Translations under genes and position numbers: made by a program | Assembly: GCA_027946365.1 (NCBI GenBank) | Contig: JAPEUQ010000001.1 | Coordinates: forward strand, 2,542,001 to 2,606,000 | Origin: Kalmusia sp. IMI 367209 | Taxonomy: Eukaryota; Ascomycota; Dothideomycetes; Pleosporales; Didymosphaeriaceae | Direction: 5' to 3' | DNA: 64,000 nucleotides | Shown here: positions 22,285 through 33,054 of the stretch, in pieces | Layout of the letters: each line of letters begins with the position of its first letter | Position numbering within the stretch: the stretch's first letter is position 1 | Notes under the pieces: generated by a model | What the model was told of the DNA's origin: nothing | Databases searched by the model: none | Seen by the model: the letters and a program-made list of their open reading frames with translations, nothing else

Positions 22285-23707
22285 TTGATTAATCGAACAG
22301 TCATATTCATGACAACAGATCCTAAAGTAGGGTAATGTTGATATGCCGCCATATCTGTATTCACCTGCTTTCTTCAATGTATTCTTTTGCCCTTGCTCAA
22401 AATGCGATCATCTGATCCATTCGCGCATGGAAATTGTAAATCGTTCCCGTCATATATAACGTAGAAAAGAGAATGCACAGAAAGTCCGTACATGCGTTAG
22501 ATACGCTGTAGTAATTTGGATGATCAAAGAGCTCCATAGGATCCTGTAAAGACACAAGTTTGAAGTGGCGCATCTATATTGCCCTCAAGTTTTAGTATGA
22601 CCCTTTCGTAAGAAATCTGCCACGAATTTCTCAATCCCATCTTTCGGCATGCGCAGAATGGTCGTTAAATATTGCTCAAGCACATTCATCGACAAATCCT
22701 TGCAGACAGGCTTATGTAACTTCTAATATCTCTGCTAGCACTTCTTAGAGCAATACCGTCGGTCCTTATATCCATCACACACTTAAGTTCGGAGCCCTTG
22801 TGGCTTGTAGCGCCGCAGCCTCTATCTAGGTAGGTATTTATCGATAGTATAACTAAAATATTCCTCGCTAGGGGTGTCATCTTCGCAATATAGTAGTCAG
22901 GTTATATTTTTGAAACTGCAACTTGGTAAAAGGGGTCGAGCATTCGCTTTAGCTTTGGCAATATGGGACTAGGTATGATACATCCTAATATTAGGAGACA
23001 AGCGCCTAGGATAGTAAACTTTGTAGTATTAGATCTATCTTAGTATGGGTCTTATCTACAATGTTCTATGTAGTACTCATATGGACCCTGAGGTTGAGAT
23101 ATTTCCAAACGACCTTAATAGCGTTAACTCCAAAGTAGAACTCTATATTAAGTGAGTGGCGACTGGAAAAAGTAAATTGGTCGACCTCAAGGCCTGAATA
23201 CCCTTAAATCTCAGCCCAAAGCTTACGCAGGCTGAATTCCTCGTCTAGATCTATCACAGTCTAGTACTAAAGACCAGTAATAAGAATGCCGATATCCCTA
23301 TTATCCGTCAAAATTGTCACTTAGATCCTTACATTACAATACGTACCGGCCGCGCTTAGCAGCCATGTTGGTGAATAGTAAGCAACGGTAAGTGTGAAGT
23401 TCTACAGGAGGAGTGGCACGTCAAGGGAAAGCAGACAATATGCGTAAGGCTGAGTTCGTTGGTGGAGAAGAGTGGAGAGAGAAGATTAAGTGTCCTGTTC
23501 GATTACTACTCATCTATGACATACGGAGAAAGAGCACTTCCGATCCTTCCTACCTTTTCATGACCAGCTGACACGTCGCGGACGCGACATCACTGGTCTT
23601 TATTTACTCTACCCATGAACCCATCAAATGACATAATGAAGTAATTTTGAAACCGCCAGATGTAGATGCTAGATATATGCTGTTCCGTTATGGGTAGCCT
23701 AGTGGGT
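22285..23707. other. Gene-poor, partly AT-rich region
   Basis: The 3' ends of two convergent genes plus a segment rich in TA dinucleotides from about 22690 to 23400. No intact gene. See the degraded-element entry. Confidence 0.6.
22880..23420 (-). mobile_element. Possible degenerate transposon relic (RIP-like)
   Basis: Unlike its flanks, this stretch is AT-rich and full of TA steps, as left by repeat-induced point mutation. On the minus strand a stop-ridden reading near 23070-23210 gives SLNIEFYFGVNAIKVVWKY. That vaguely resembles the N-terminal region of eukaryotic DDE transposases, where YFGV is followed by a VW motif. No terminal repeats or target-site duplication were identified, so this is a weak call. 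Confidence 0.3.
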
Positions 23708-24670
23708 TCACGCTTTTCTCAAACTCTCCCTCAGTGCCTCGATTGCCAGTGCATGTGCCTTTTCGCGGCTATACCATTTCTTCGTTCCGCGCTGTGCACC
23801 CACGTCGTAACCGTGATTCATGCCCTCCAAATAGCACTTGACTACCTTCCTGCTTCCGTCGTCGACCTTCTCTACCAATCTTTTGGCTTCTCCTGACAGG
23901 GTGTCGCCTTCGCAGGCAATGACCACCATCGTAGAAGGATAGTCCTCCGTTCTAGCATATATGGGAGAAACAAGAGGGTCCTTTCGCATCGCTTCATCCG
24001 GAACGTAGCCACTATAGAAGAGATCCAGCACTGGCGGGGGTAATGGCTGGACTGGGTTCGGAATCACTCTGTCCTCGGCCCGGAGACTGAGGTCCGCAAC
24101 GGGATAGCTTGCGACCACAGCTTTGATGTCGACCTTGAGAGATTTCCGCAATGTTGAAGAGGCAATCAACGCGAGATTTCCGCCTGCGCTGGCTCCCGAT
24201 ACGGCGACGTGAGACGCATCGAAGCGCTCGGGCTGCGTTGCCACCCAATCTAGCACATCCTTGACATCTTCCAGGGCAGCTGGGAAAGGGTCCTCTGGCG
24301 CCTTCCGGTAGTCTGTGTCAATAACGTAGGCACCTACTTCCTTTGCTACGCGTGCACAAAAGGCTGCGTCACTTCCATGAAACGGGATCGTGAAGCCGCT
24401 GCCGTGAGTATTGACGAGCACTGGTCTGGGTGATTTCGAGGATTTAGGCTCTGATGGAGGCGTATAGAAATGTGCCTTTATCTTTCTGGACTTGTCGCGC
24501 GACGGTATATACACGGTTTGAACGGACGCGCCATACGTCCCTAGGATCTGACCTGCGAGTTGTTGGTCACGTCGTACTGCGGAAATGTGGAGAAGGTTGA
24601 ACACAGTGCGCAGCAGGAACACGGCTAGTCTGCGTCGCAGAGAGATAAAGACTTGCCAGATGTAAACCAT
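23708..24670 (-). CDS. Alpha/beta hydrolase-3 (hormone-sensitive-lipase type) esterase
   Basis: Single exon of 320 aa. The N-terminus IWQVFISLRRRLAVFLL suggests a membrane-associated or signal-anchor segment. The HSL-family oxyanion motif appears as NTHGSGFTIPFHG (usual HGGG, here HGSG). The nucleophile elbow is GASAGGNLAL (usual GDSAGG). The acid is probably the Asp of ACEGDTLSGEA and the base the His of EGMNHGYD. All catalytic residues are present. Such esterases hydrolyse short-chain esters or lactones. The substrate is unknown. Confidence 0.9.
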   Translation of the reverse strand: MVYIWQVFISLRRRLAVFLLRTVFNLLHISAVRRDQQLAGQILGTYGASVQTVYIPSRDKSRKIKAHFYTPPSEPKSSKSPRPVLVNTHGSGFTIPFHGSDAAFCARVAKEVGAYVIDTDYRKAPEDPFPAALEDVKDVLDWVATQPERFDASHVAVSGASAGGNLALIASSTLRKSLKVDIKAVVASYPVADLSLRAEDRVIPNPVQPLPPPVLDLFYSGYVPDEAMRKDPLVSPIYARTEDYPSTMVVIACEGDTLSGEAKRLVEKVDDGSRKVVKCYLEGMNHGYDVGAQRGTKKWYSREKAHALAIEALRESLRKA

Positions 24671-25536
24671 GATGTGAGGTGAAGTACTGATGATCTTTGT
24701 TCTGCTCGAGCTGTGGAATTTAAATCCCGAAGCTCAAAAAGACCCGGATCTAAGAGCATCTTGGTTGGCCGGTCGTATTTGCCTAGATCCGGCCATCATC
24801 AAAAGCGAATGGGAATCAAGCTACGGAAGCAACATTTGAAAGCCACCGGCGCTACTACTACAATTTCTAGCCATGGGCCCCTAAAGACGATTTGGAACTG
24901 TTGATGGAGAGGACCATGGCCGCTTGGGTACAATTAGGAGCTATCTGATCTTATAAGACAACCTTGTGAAGTAAGCCTGGTGTAAGTCGTGCAGGAATTG
25001 CTCCGATGAATGTCGGCGAGGAATTGCAACTGGCAAGGTTCAATGACACGCGCGAGCATACTGTCTAGGCCTAGTCCCAACAGCTGTACCTCTGTAGCGT
25101 CCTTTATCCTAGTTCTCTAACCGAAGCCCGACCACCATATCATTCTAACCCACTCCTGTTCTAGTTCGGCTGTGCTTCATCTTGGATAGTTCTTGCACAG
25201 CAGTCACAGCGATATGGCGCTCAGTGCGGCATTTCGTACGATCGTTATCCGAAGCACTTCCAGCATAATAAATCTAACCTTGATACATCCCATATTCCTA
25301 CATAAGTAAGATATTCTATCTTCTCCTCCAACAACCCATCTTCTTATCAGTTGACCGTCATGTACGGAATGAGCATCAGACTATGCAATGTAGGATTTCA
25401 ATCGCTGTACGTCACACGTCTACATGGTTACGAAACACAGTATCTTCGTTCAATTTGACTAACATCGAGCATGCCATACAAATCCAATACGATAAAGAGC
25501 GGAGATGACACAGAGTATATCTTCAAAGAAGCGACT
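24671..25536. other. Intergenic region between the esterase and cyanide hydratase genes
   Basis: The esterase promoter and the 3' side of the cyanide hydratase gene. No gene or RNA recognised. Confidence 0.55.
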
Positions 25537-26821
25537 TCAAAGCTCGTTCTGGTCTGAAGCTACATTCGCCAATCCCGCAACGCCGACTGGCCCTCGCTTC
25601 TTCGCATCCTTACCACCATCAAGCGGAGTATTCAAACCGAGCCGCTCGCGAGTCGAGTATGTCGCGATGCCGCCATTAGGATCAGCCTCGGTAACAAGCT
25701 CCTTTCGGCGGGTGTCTACCAGGAGGCGAATAAGGTCAGGACGCATGTAGTGCCCGGCGAAATCAGCCAGCACCTTAGTCAGATGAGTCTCGTTGAGATC
25801 GATCTAAGACCTTCATTAGCACAGCTTGGAGGCCTGGAAGGACGAGAGGCGACCACTTACATCAACAAACAACAGGCCATCGAAGTCCTTGTCAGGCTTG
25901 ACCACGAGCGTGCCATCTGGCTTGTATATGCGTGCATGCCCGTTGTAGGTCGAAGGATCTGTCTCGGGCTCGACACCCTCGGGTGTATTCTTCTTCAGCC
26001 CCTCTACGCTTAGCCTTTGGAAAGGTGCCAGAGTCCAAGTCCCCGTCTCGATGGCATATGCAGGGGTCACAAGATCAGAAGCTGGCTCCGCAACGTTGGT
26101 CGCAGGGTCAGGATACTTGAGGGTTTCCTTGCCAGGATATGCGGGCCAGGCAGCGATGTGGACCTGCTCACCGAATGACACGTTGAGGGATTTGAGAAAA
26201 GGGTTCATGTTCTCCCAACAATTGAGCTGGCCGAGGCGGCCGAGCTCGGTCGGCACGACGGAGAGGAACGTGTCGCCCGAGCCATCTCCGTAGACAAGTT
26301 TCTCGACGTGGGTCGGCTTGATCTTGCGGCGATGGTTGATCACTTCGCCGTTGGGGTCAATCAATGCTTGCGCAAGATAGAGTGTGGCATGATCAATCTC
26401 CGAGAATCCAAGGGACACATAACTATACAGTATTAGTTCTGCTGAATAGTACGATTGGTGAGGACACTGATGTACATTTGGTTGTCTCGTGCAGCGCGCC
26501 TGATCCGCCTAAACTCTTCAGAATCCACTGACATGGAATTCTCGCGGTACTTCTTCAGCATCGGCAAAGATTGCTGGTAGTTCACTTTCCACATCCAGTA
26601 CGGATAACCTGGGATCCACACTTCAGGGAAAGCTACTAGCTTGGCACCAGCCTGGCTGGCCTCATTGATGAAGTCGATGGTCTTTCGAACACCACCTTCA
26701 AGGTCAAACCATGCGGGCTCCGACGTGACCTATATATGTTTAGAGGGAACTCAGATAGGTCAATCATAGTGAAAGAAAGGGATAAGCATACAGCAGCAGC
26801 TTTGTATTTGGTGAGAACCAT
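25537..26821 (-). CDS. Cyanide hydratase (nitrilase superfamily)
   Basis: Exons 26821-26792, 26729-26476, 26422-25861 and 25803-25537 give 370 aa, the standard length. Introns are 53-62 nt, with actaat or gctaat branch sites in the last two. The nitrilase triad is visible: Glu in [14 protein letters not shown], Lys in [14 protein letters not shown] and Cys in [12 protein letters not shown]. The protein follows fungal cyanide hydratases closely, starting with [15 protein letters not shown] and carrying [14 protein letters not shown]. It converts HCN to formamide in the cytosol as large helical oligomers and is known from fungi attacking cyanogenic plants. A plain nitrilase is less likely given this overall match. 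Upstream ATG-less codons were not used; 26821 is the first ATG in frame. Confidence 0.95.
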
Positions 26822-27812
26822 TTTCAAAGCTTAGGGTGTAATAAAATGCTGGTGTGACAATGTAGTGATGCTTGTGTCGATGACAGGCTATGTGTCGCAG
26901 TAGCTGTAATGTCCTTGAGGTGAGATGAGATGTTGAAGTTTATATACACTTTCATCACGCAAGAGTACAATGCGAAAAAGGCCTATCTGCACGAAGAAGC
27001 ATAGCACATCGGCACAGAGCTTCGTTCATCTCATCCGCAGATGCCGCTCAAGTGGCCTGATAAGTTTTTCGGTCTATTCTCCGTGGAGCTCCAGAGCGGA
27101 GAAAACTCGCTGCTGCGAGAGTGTTCTTAGCTGTTGTGTGTCAAGAACATGATATAGGCGCATGCATAGAGCGTACAAATGCTCGGCATCGGTGCGGCAA
27201 GTGCGGCAAGTCGTCGGCATCTGCATGTTCAAAACGGTGAATGTGGTGCGACTCCATTATTTTTCCCTGTATGAATGCTGATTAGCTTGTTAATTTTGGA
27301 TTGCATGCATGACAAAGACGGTGCTTCTAGACATCAGCTGTACTGCACGATTGGTAGGTCGATAAGCATTGACAAAGCCAAGTAGTGACGATTGTGTAAC
27401 TTTGTCACCGTGCTCCTCCGATACGATTCCAAGGGGCAATAACAATCCGCATGCGTCCTACCTTTACAAACAGCAGGGTACTATAGATTGAGTATCCCGA
27501 TAGTTCTCCGTGCAGTATCGCCTTTTCGGATGCACGGGTATCCCCCACTGGCATGAGCTGTGCGTATCATGAACGCATCCAAAGATTTACGGCAGGTATT
27601 CCTTTACTAGCCTATCCTCTGTATAATTGCCCTTCTGCTCACTCGATGATTATACCCCTGCACGGCGCGATAAATGCAACGTACCCTCAAGGACTTGCGT
27701 CTACGCACCACATTTCATCTTTTTGCCCTTTCTGATCGACCGCTTCCCATCGAGTGCTTCTAGGCATACGCGATAGATTATTACGAATATGTAATTCCTA
27801 GGCATCATGTGT
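26822..27812. other. Promoter region of cyanide hydratase and 3' side of the PABA synthase gene
   Basis: 991 nt without a supported gene. A short direct duplication (gtgcggcaa twice) lies near 27190-27210. No known cyanide-response element can be named. Confidence 0.55.
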
Positions 27813-30404
27813 TCATTTCGATTGGAAGGCCGTCAAGGCAGTCATAACCTTCGTTTCCATCTCGAGGTACTCGCCCTCGTCGGTGCTTTGGATGGTTACC
27901 GCGCCACCAGCCCCAATGCGCCACGTCTCTGTCCTTGCATGAGAAGAGACGCCCCCTTCTCTACTAGATATGGAAGGGCTAGATGATCGTGGGCTAATAT
28001 TTGACGGAGTACAACCGGGGCTAGACCAAGGAGTGGAGTCGCTACTCCTTTCGTTCGTGCGATCATTCCTTGTTGATCCATCGTATGATATCGCATCACG
28101 GAGAGCGGTGCGAATCACGACAGAGAAGTCTCCTGCGCCACCCACGTCTAAATATCCTAGGACGCCGGAATAGATCCCTCGAGGCCGTTGTTCAATATCT
28201 CTCAGAATTTCGCAGGATCTCTTCTTTGGTGCGCCAGTCATAGATCCTGGAGGCAGTGAGGCCTTCAAGACATCTAAGCCCGTCGGCCCATTCTCTTTGT
28301 CCGACTCCGGTAGCTGGCCTTCGATTACCGATACAAGCTGGTACACATGCTCGTACTCTTCAACCGTCATCAATTTAGGGACATTGCAACGCTCGGCTCC
28401 AATCACACCACCTAGATCGTGACGAATTAGGTCAACGATCATCAAATTTTCGGCTTGCTCTTTAGATGAATTTAAAATGTCGTGTGCTGCCTGGCGTGTC
28501 ATTGTGGGCGACTTCTTGACCGTGCCCTTGATTGGACGGAACTGACAGTGCCCGTCACGATCCCATTTGAGAAACCGCTCAGGACTCGTACCAACTACTG
28601 TAGCATTAGAGAGATGGAGAAAGGCGCCGTAAGGAGCAGGGTTCTTGCGGCGCAGCTTTTTATACAAGGCCCAGGCATCCACACCCTTGCTATCGATTTT
28701 TGGCACCGTGATCAGAGTCTCGTCAGTGAGACACAGTTCGTAGGAATCGCCAGCAGCCAGGTATTCTTGGCATCGAAGGACCTTATTTTTATAGTGTTTT
28801 TCCTGGGGGATGCGAATTTGTGAGTGAGCAAGCCTTTTCTCGACTCCAAGGCTTTCACGGAGCTCCTGTGTGATGCTGGTTTCCTCTCTCGTTGTACAAG
28901 TCTCAAACATATGCTCACTTCCCTGAATCAATTTATCGATCGTCTGCCCAACCTGTGTGATCCAAGATGAATCATCCGGCAACAATGATTGAACGTATGT
29001 TCGACCTGTAGCGTGATCTATGACGATGCTGCGATGTACGAATGCCAAATTGATATCTGGAGTTGCGCTCGTGGCTGTCGACTCATGTAGCTCAACACCA
29101 ATAGTTTCCAGACCAGCTTCATATGAGATATAACCCATAAAACCGCCCCAAAATGGACTCTGGTGAGGCATGTTTCTAACATTTGGACCTGGAAAACGTC
29201 GGGGTCCATGTTCGTTCGGGTTGTGTGAGTCAAGGATCTCCTGTAGAAGAGGCCATATCTGATCGATGGAGCGAAGTTGGGTGGTACGCTCATCGCCACA
29301 GCGAACAGTGTAGCATAACGTCCGGTCCCATGATTTGTATGTAATCTTTATCGTTTCGTCTGGTACTATGACGCCCAGAATGCTAAATCGCCCCATGCTA
29401 TGATTTTGTGAGTCCAGCAAGACTATTTCATTGCGATCAAGACCAAGTGCTTCTGCGATCGCGATCGGACTGATTTTATCCGACAAATGACATGTCCAGC
29501 TTAGCTCAGGAGCCTTATTTCCGATGATGGATTGTGCGACCTTGACCAAGCCTGAAGATGCGGTATGATGTTGACGAAAATTATGTAAGTCTCCATCTCT
29601 TGCTGATGTAGCGGTATTAGCAGGAGACAGATACTTCAGTGCAGCAGTGCGGTCCGGAATCACGGTCCTCGACCGAGAATTCAGCCAACCCTTAGCTTGT
29701 ACCCACCATCTCCGTAGCAGCTTGGGCCCCTCCTCCGAGGTACATATGGACTCAGGGTGAAATTGTACACCCCAAAAAGGCCTCTCAATGTGCCTCGCCG
29801 CCATCAAGATGGTGCCATTGATCTCATCTCCAACATCCCATGCTAGTGGCTGAATGTAGGGACACTTCGAACTAGGAATCCATTGTGGTTGAGCGACAGA
29901 CATACACTCGTTGGGATTGACCTCTATGTCAACATGTAGTGAATGATACTGAGTAGCACGTAGGCCTGTGATGTCTTGGAAGATATCGGTCTGATCATGA
30001 AGGATGTTCGAGACAATCCCATGTCTTGCCTGCTTCAATCTCTTGATGGTAGCTCCATGTGCCAGACATAAAGATTGAAACCCAAGGCATATTCCGAATA
30101 TGGGTATGAGGGTTTCTTCGTCGAGTTTCCATAGCTGCTCGATGAGTCCGACATCGCTGGAGTTGGCGGGATGTCCGGGACCCGGACCTATTACCACGGC
30201 ATCGAAAGATCTGAGAACTGTCCTGAGATTTTGGGATGCTGCTTGGTCGTCAATTCGAACTGTTGTTACATCTGCACCTAGGCTTTGTTCAAGCAGACCG
30301 ACAATACTATTCGAGAATGAGTCATAAGCATCGACATAAAGGATATGACAAGGGTCTTTGGCAGTTGCATCCGGAGGAAATGAGGGCGATGCAGCTGCCG
30401 GCAT
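27813..30404 (-). CDS. ABZ1: Aminodeoxychorismate (para-aminobenzoate) synthase, fused PabA-PabB
   Basis: Single exon of 863 aa from ATG 30404; upstream in-frame codons lack an ATG. The N-terminal class I glutamine amidotransferase has VVIGPGPGHP, the nucleophile Cys of GICLGFQSLCLAHG and the His/Glu of GVQFHPESI. The C-terminal chorismate-binding half has EYLAAGDSYELCL, RPIKGTVKKSP, MIVDLIRHDLG, SLPPGSMTGAPKKRS and GIYSGVLGYLD. Together they convert chorismate and glutamine to 4-amino-4-deoxychorismate, the first step to PABA and folate. PIKGT rather than PIAGT distinguishes it from anthranilate synthase. A Ser-rich insert of about 50 residues (near 28095-27930) separates two strands of the catalytic domain just before ETWRIGAGGAV. 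Confidence 0.95.
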   Translation of the reverse strand: MPAAASPSFPPDATAKDPCHILYVDAYDSFSNSIVGLLEQSLGADVTTVRIDDQAASQNLRTVLRSFDAVVIGPGPGHPANSSDVGLIEQLWKLDEETLIPIFGICLGFQSLCLAHGATIKRLKQARHGIVSNILHDQTDIFQDITGLRATQYHSLHVDIEVNPNECMSVAQPQWIPSSKCPYIQPLAWDVGDEINGTILMAARHIERPFWGVQFHPESICTSEEGPKLLRRWWVQAKGWLNSRSRTVIPDRTAALKYLSPANTATSARDGDLHNFRQHHTASSGLVKVAQSIIGNKAPELSWTCHLSDKISPIAIAEALGLDRNEIVLLDSQNHSMGRFSILGVIVPDETIKITYKSWDRTLCYTVRCGDERTTQLRSIDQIWPLLQEILDSHNPNEHGPRRFPGPNVRNMPHQSPFWGGFMGYISYEAGLETIGVELHESTATSATPDINLAFVHRSIVIDHATGRTYVQSLLPDDSSWITQVGQTIDKLIQGSEHMFETCTTREETSITQELRESLGVEKRLAHSQIRIPQEKHYKNKVLRCQEYLAAGDSYELCLTDETLITVPKIDSKGVDAWALYKKLRRKNPAPYGAFLHLSNATVVGTSPERFLKWDRDGHCQFRPIKGTVKKSPTMTRQAAHDILNSSKEQAENLMIVDLIRHDLGGVIGAERCNVPKLMTVEEYEHVYQLVSVIEGQLPESDKENGPTGLDVLKASLPPGSMTGAPKKRSCEILRDIEQRPRGIYSGVLGYLDVGGAGDFSVVIRTALRDAISYDGSTRNDRTNERSSDSTPWSSPGCTPSNISPRSSSPSISSREGGVSSHARTETWRIGAGGAVTIQSTDEGEYLEMETKVMTALTAFQSK

Positions 30405-33054
30405 TCTCACTCTAGATAGAGAAATACTAGAAATGGAATATCTAAGCAACTGTGGGTCTACAAAAGAGTAGAAGGGATCTTGTTGAGAGGAGCAAAGAAG
30501 CGGTGAAAAATTTTCTTAGCTGAATGACGGCGATTTTCTTCGGGCAGACCCTTTAGCTAATATCTGACGAACCTACAAAACGCTCTCAAATTCTAAGCTG
30601 CTAGTATAGCGAGCGGCTCAAGAGTTTAGGTGTTGGAAACGGCGCTTTCGGAAACCGAAATTCAATCTAGTCAGAGAGAGCGCGTGAGATTGTTGGAAGC
30701 TTCTTCGTGGTCACCAAGGCCTGCCTGGCCCGGGACGAGCACTGAACGCTGCATGAAGTAGTTCGTGAGGTTCTTCTGATCGTGAATGTCGGCTCAGTGC
30801 GGTTTGTAACGGTCTTCCGGGGTAGCTGTGAGTATGGCTGAGAATCGTTGTGATGGAGGGTGCGCAGGTCTGGCGCTAGCACGCATGCGGAAAGCACGAT
30901 ACTAGCACGCTGCTACCCATACTGGTGCAGTTTCGAGAGTATTGATTTTTGCACGCGAGATGCGAACTCCTGCGAGTCAATCACACTCCGGTTCGATAGC
31001 TCCCCTGATGCGATAACAATCGCCCTCGGGCGCACACCCCTGTGACGTTTCAACGGTTCATGATGTATGCTATTAGCACAGTCACTTTCGAAAAGTGCGC
31101 ATAAATCGTCTCCACAGCCAGCCTGTAACTCGGAAACAGCTGGTGGTTCAGGTACAAAGATAAAGGAAGATTGCTATGCTGGGGTGCAGTGTTCCCAGAC
31201 AGCCATGAAACTGCCAGGTAGACGAGTCCCATGGATATTGAAAACCCTAAATCTGTCACAGCACATGCCAAAGATATCTTCTGCAGACAGCCAAACCCAG
31301 ACTTTGCTGGCAGCAAGTGACATGGGAACAAGATGCGTACACTAAGACGCGTTTGCTTGCACGCAAAGCGAAGGGCGAGCCATCGGGATTATTTTCCCAA
31401 GGCATTCCAGCAACCCCGAGCAGTGTGTCTCGCGCTTCTATGCAAGAACGCCCCTCGGAGAATGGAGCTTCTGAGCTCCGTCGGTGGCCAGAATCACGGG
31501 TTCAGAACAGCAATCACAACGCCGCGGTGACGTCTGGTGTCCCCAGCGACGTAGCTGACACCGCCACCTCCGTTCCAGTCACCTGTCTGTAGCCTGTCTG
31601 TGGCCTGTGGGACCGTCCAGCGACTGCTCGTGCATCCCCTGTAGTGTGCATGACCGATTAGGTAATGCCCCAGAAGATAGAAGTCCGTTGCTGGCGCTCG
31701 CCCGTGCGCTAGATAGTTCCGTCGCCGGCCTTACACAACAGTCTTGTCGCTTTCCCGGTTTGGACAGCACGGTGATTACTGCGTATTCTCAATAGCAACG
31801 TGCCTGCGAGCCTCTATGCGCAGATGTAAACAGAAACAAAAGCAAGCCTGGGCGTGTCGTGCCATGCACATGGCCATCGTGTGGCAGCCCACGGCGGCAG
31901 GCCTCGGTATGCAGCCCGCAGCATAACGATGCAAGCTGCAATGGGAAGGCTACGGTCGAGACGGCGGCTCAAGCTTTCTGTTTCTTGCTCAGGGCGCTGT
32001 ACGAAAAGGTGTGCGATTCGTCGCGCGTGAAGCTGGTGTCGTGTCTGAAACACCACCGTGCAGCATCCAGCCGAAGCTTTGGCGCCACAGGCCGCTCAAG
32101 CAGCAGCCAGCGGGCTAGCGCAACAGCGGGAAGCCAAAAGGTAAATTCCTCCTAGGGAAGCTGGCGTCTTGTTTAGGACCGTTCGGCTGCAGGGGTCGGT
32201 CCAAGAGGGTGCCAGCGTCGCAGCTCGCCCAAAGAGGTGGCTTCTTACACGCAGAGGCGAGCCCGCATACCCACGTCCGGCTCTCCAGTCGTGGGACGCA
32301 ACGCCGGGCTGAGGTAGCACGGTCTGGTCGCTAGAGAAGACGAGAGGAGGAGAGGACGAGGGGAGGAGGCGAGGGAGGAAGAGAGACAAGCGCACACGGA
32401 GAGAGAGTCGAGTAGACGGCAGCCATAGATCTGGAGCATCGTGTTCGCGGGTGGGGCGCTGCGCCGGTCGACCCTGCCAGATCGGGGGCAGGTGGACGGG
32501 GCGCGCCTGCTCATTGGGCCCGTACCTGCATGTCAATGGCGCTATTTTCAGGCGTTTCAGAAGCGCTGCCTCGCTTGCACCCAACCGTCCGACCTCACTC
32601 CACAACACCGCGCCAGGTGCCTGCTTCGGACTGCCATGAGGCCCACATCTGACGCCTGGGGGCACGGGAGCGCGCGACAAGGAGGACCCGTCCTCATCCG
32701 TGGCGGAGCACTGTGCTCGATTCCCCAATCACCGACCTGGCCTCTGACTCTGTTTCGAGAATCCGTTTCAAGTCCGTGCCTGGGGAGGGAGCTGCTGGTA
32801 GGTATATCTAGCTCTGCTCTGTCCACCATGGCCGCTTTCTCTACTCGCTACAGCATTCACTTTTTCTTTGCTTTTCATTAAAAGGGTGTGAGAGAGACAA
32901 AGTCATTCGTTATCTTTGTCCTCCGTGTTAATATCTCACCAAGTCATTTTCGTTCCACCCTCGTTAAGCAGGTCTCAACAGCAACCATTTTTAACAGTCA
33001 CGGCACTGTTGACTTTCGTTTCTTGGCCATACTTTTCTCCTCATCAACATCACC
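30405..33054. other. 2.6-kb gene-free region upstream of the CFEM wall protein
   Basis: Several open frames exist here (for example minus 32096-32728 and plus 31067-31345), but they are Arg/Ser/Pro-rich and match no family I recognise. The last 150 nt before 33055 are pyrimidine-rich, as in strongly expressed fungal genes. Probably a long promoter/5' leader, possibly with a non-coding transcript. Confidence 0.55.
32332..32409 (+). repeat. Purine-rich (GA) tract
   Basis: About 78 nt almost entirely A and G, with gagagg and gagagag motifs, inside the long region upstream of the wall-protein gene. It could be a GAGA-type promoter element or a nucleosome-excluding tract. Confidence 0.7.

Noticed and set aside
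1..24670. Aflatoxin/sterigmatocystin-like cluster (FAS beta, P450, AflR-like factor, MFS, esterase in 25 kb)
   Set aside because: No polyketide synthase, no FAS alpha partner and none of the signature oxidoreductases; the FAS fragment looks like the primary-metabolism copy and unrelated genes lie between.
31067..31345. Small plus-strand open frame as a possible secreted protein
   Set aside because: No signal peptide or Cys pattern; low plausibility.
32096..32728. 210-codon open frame on the minus strand upstream of the wall-protein gene
   Set aside because: Arg/Ser/Pro-rich composition, no recognised domain and no splice or start context; typical chance frame in GC-rich DNA.
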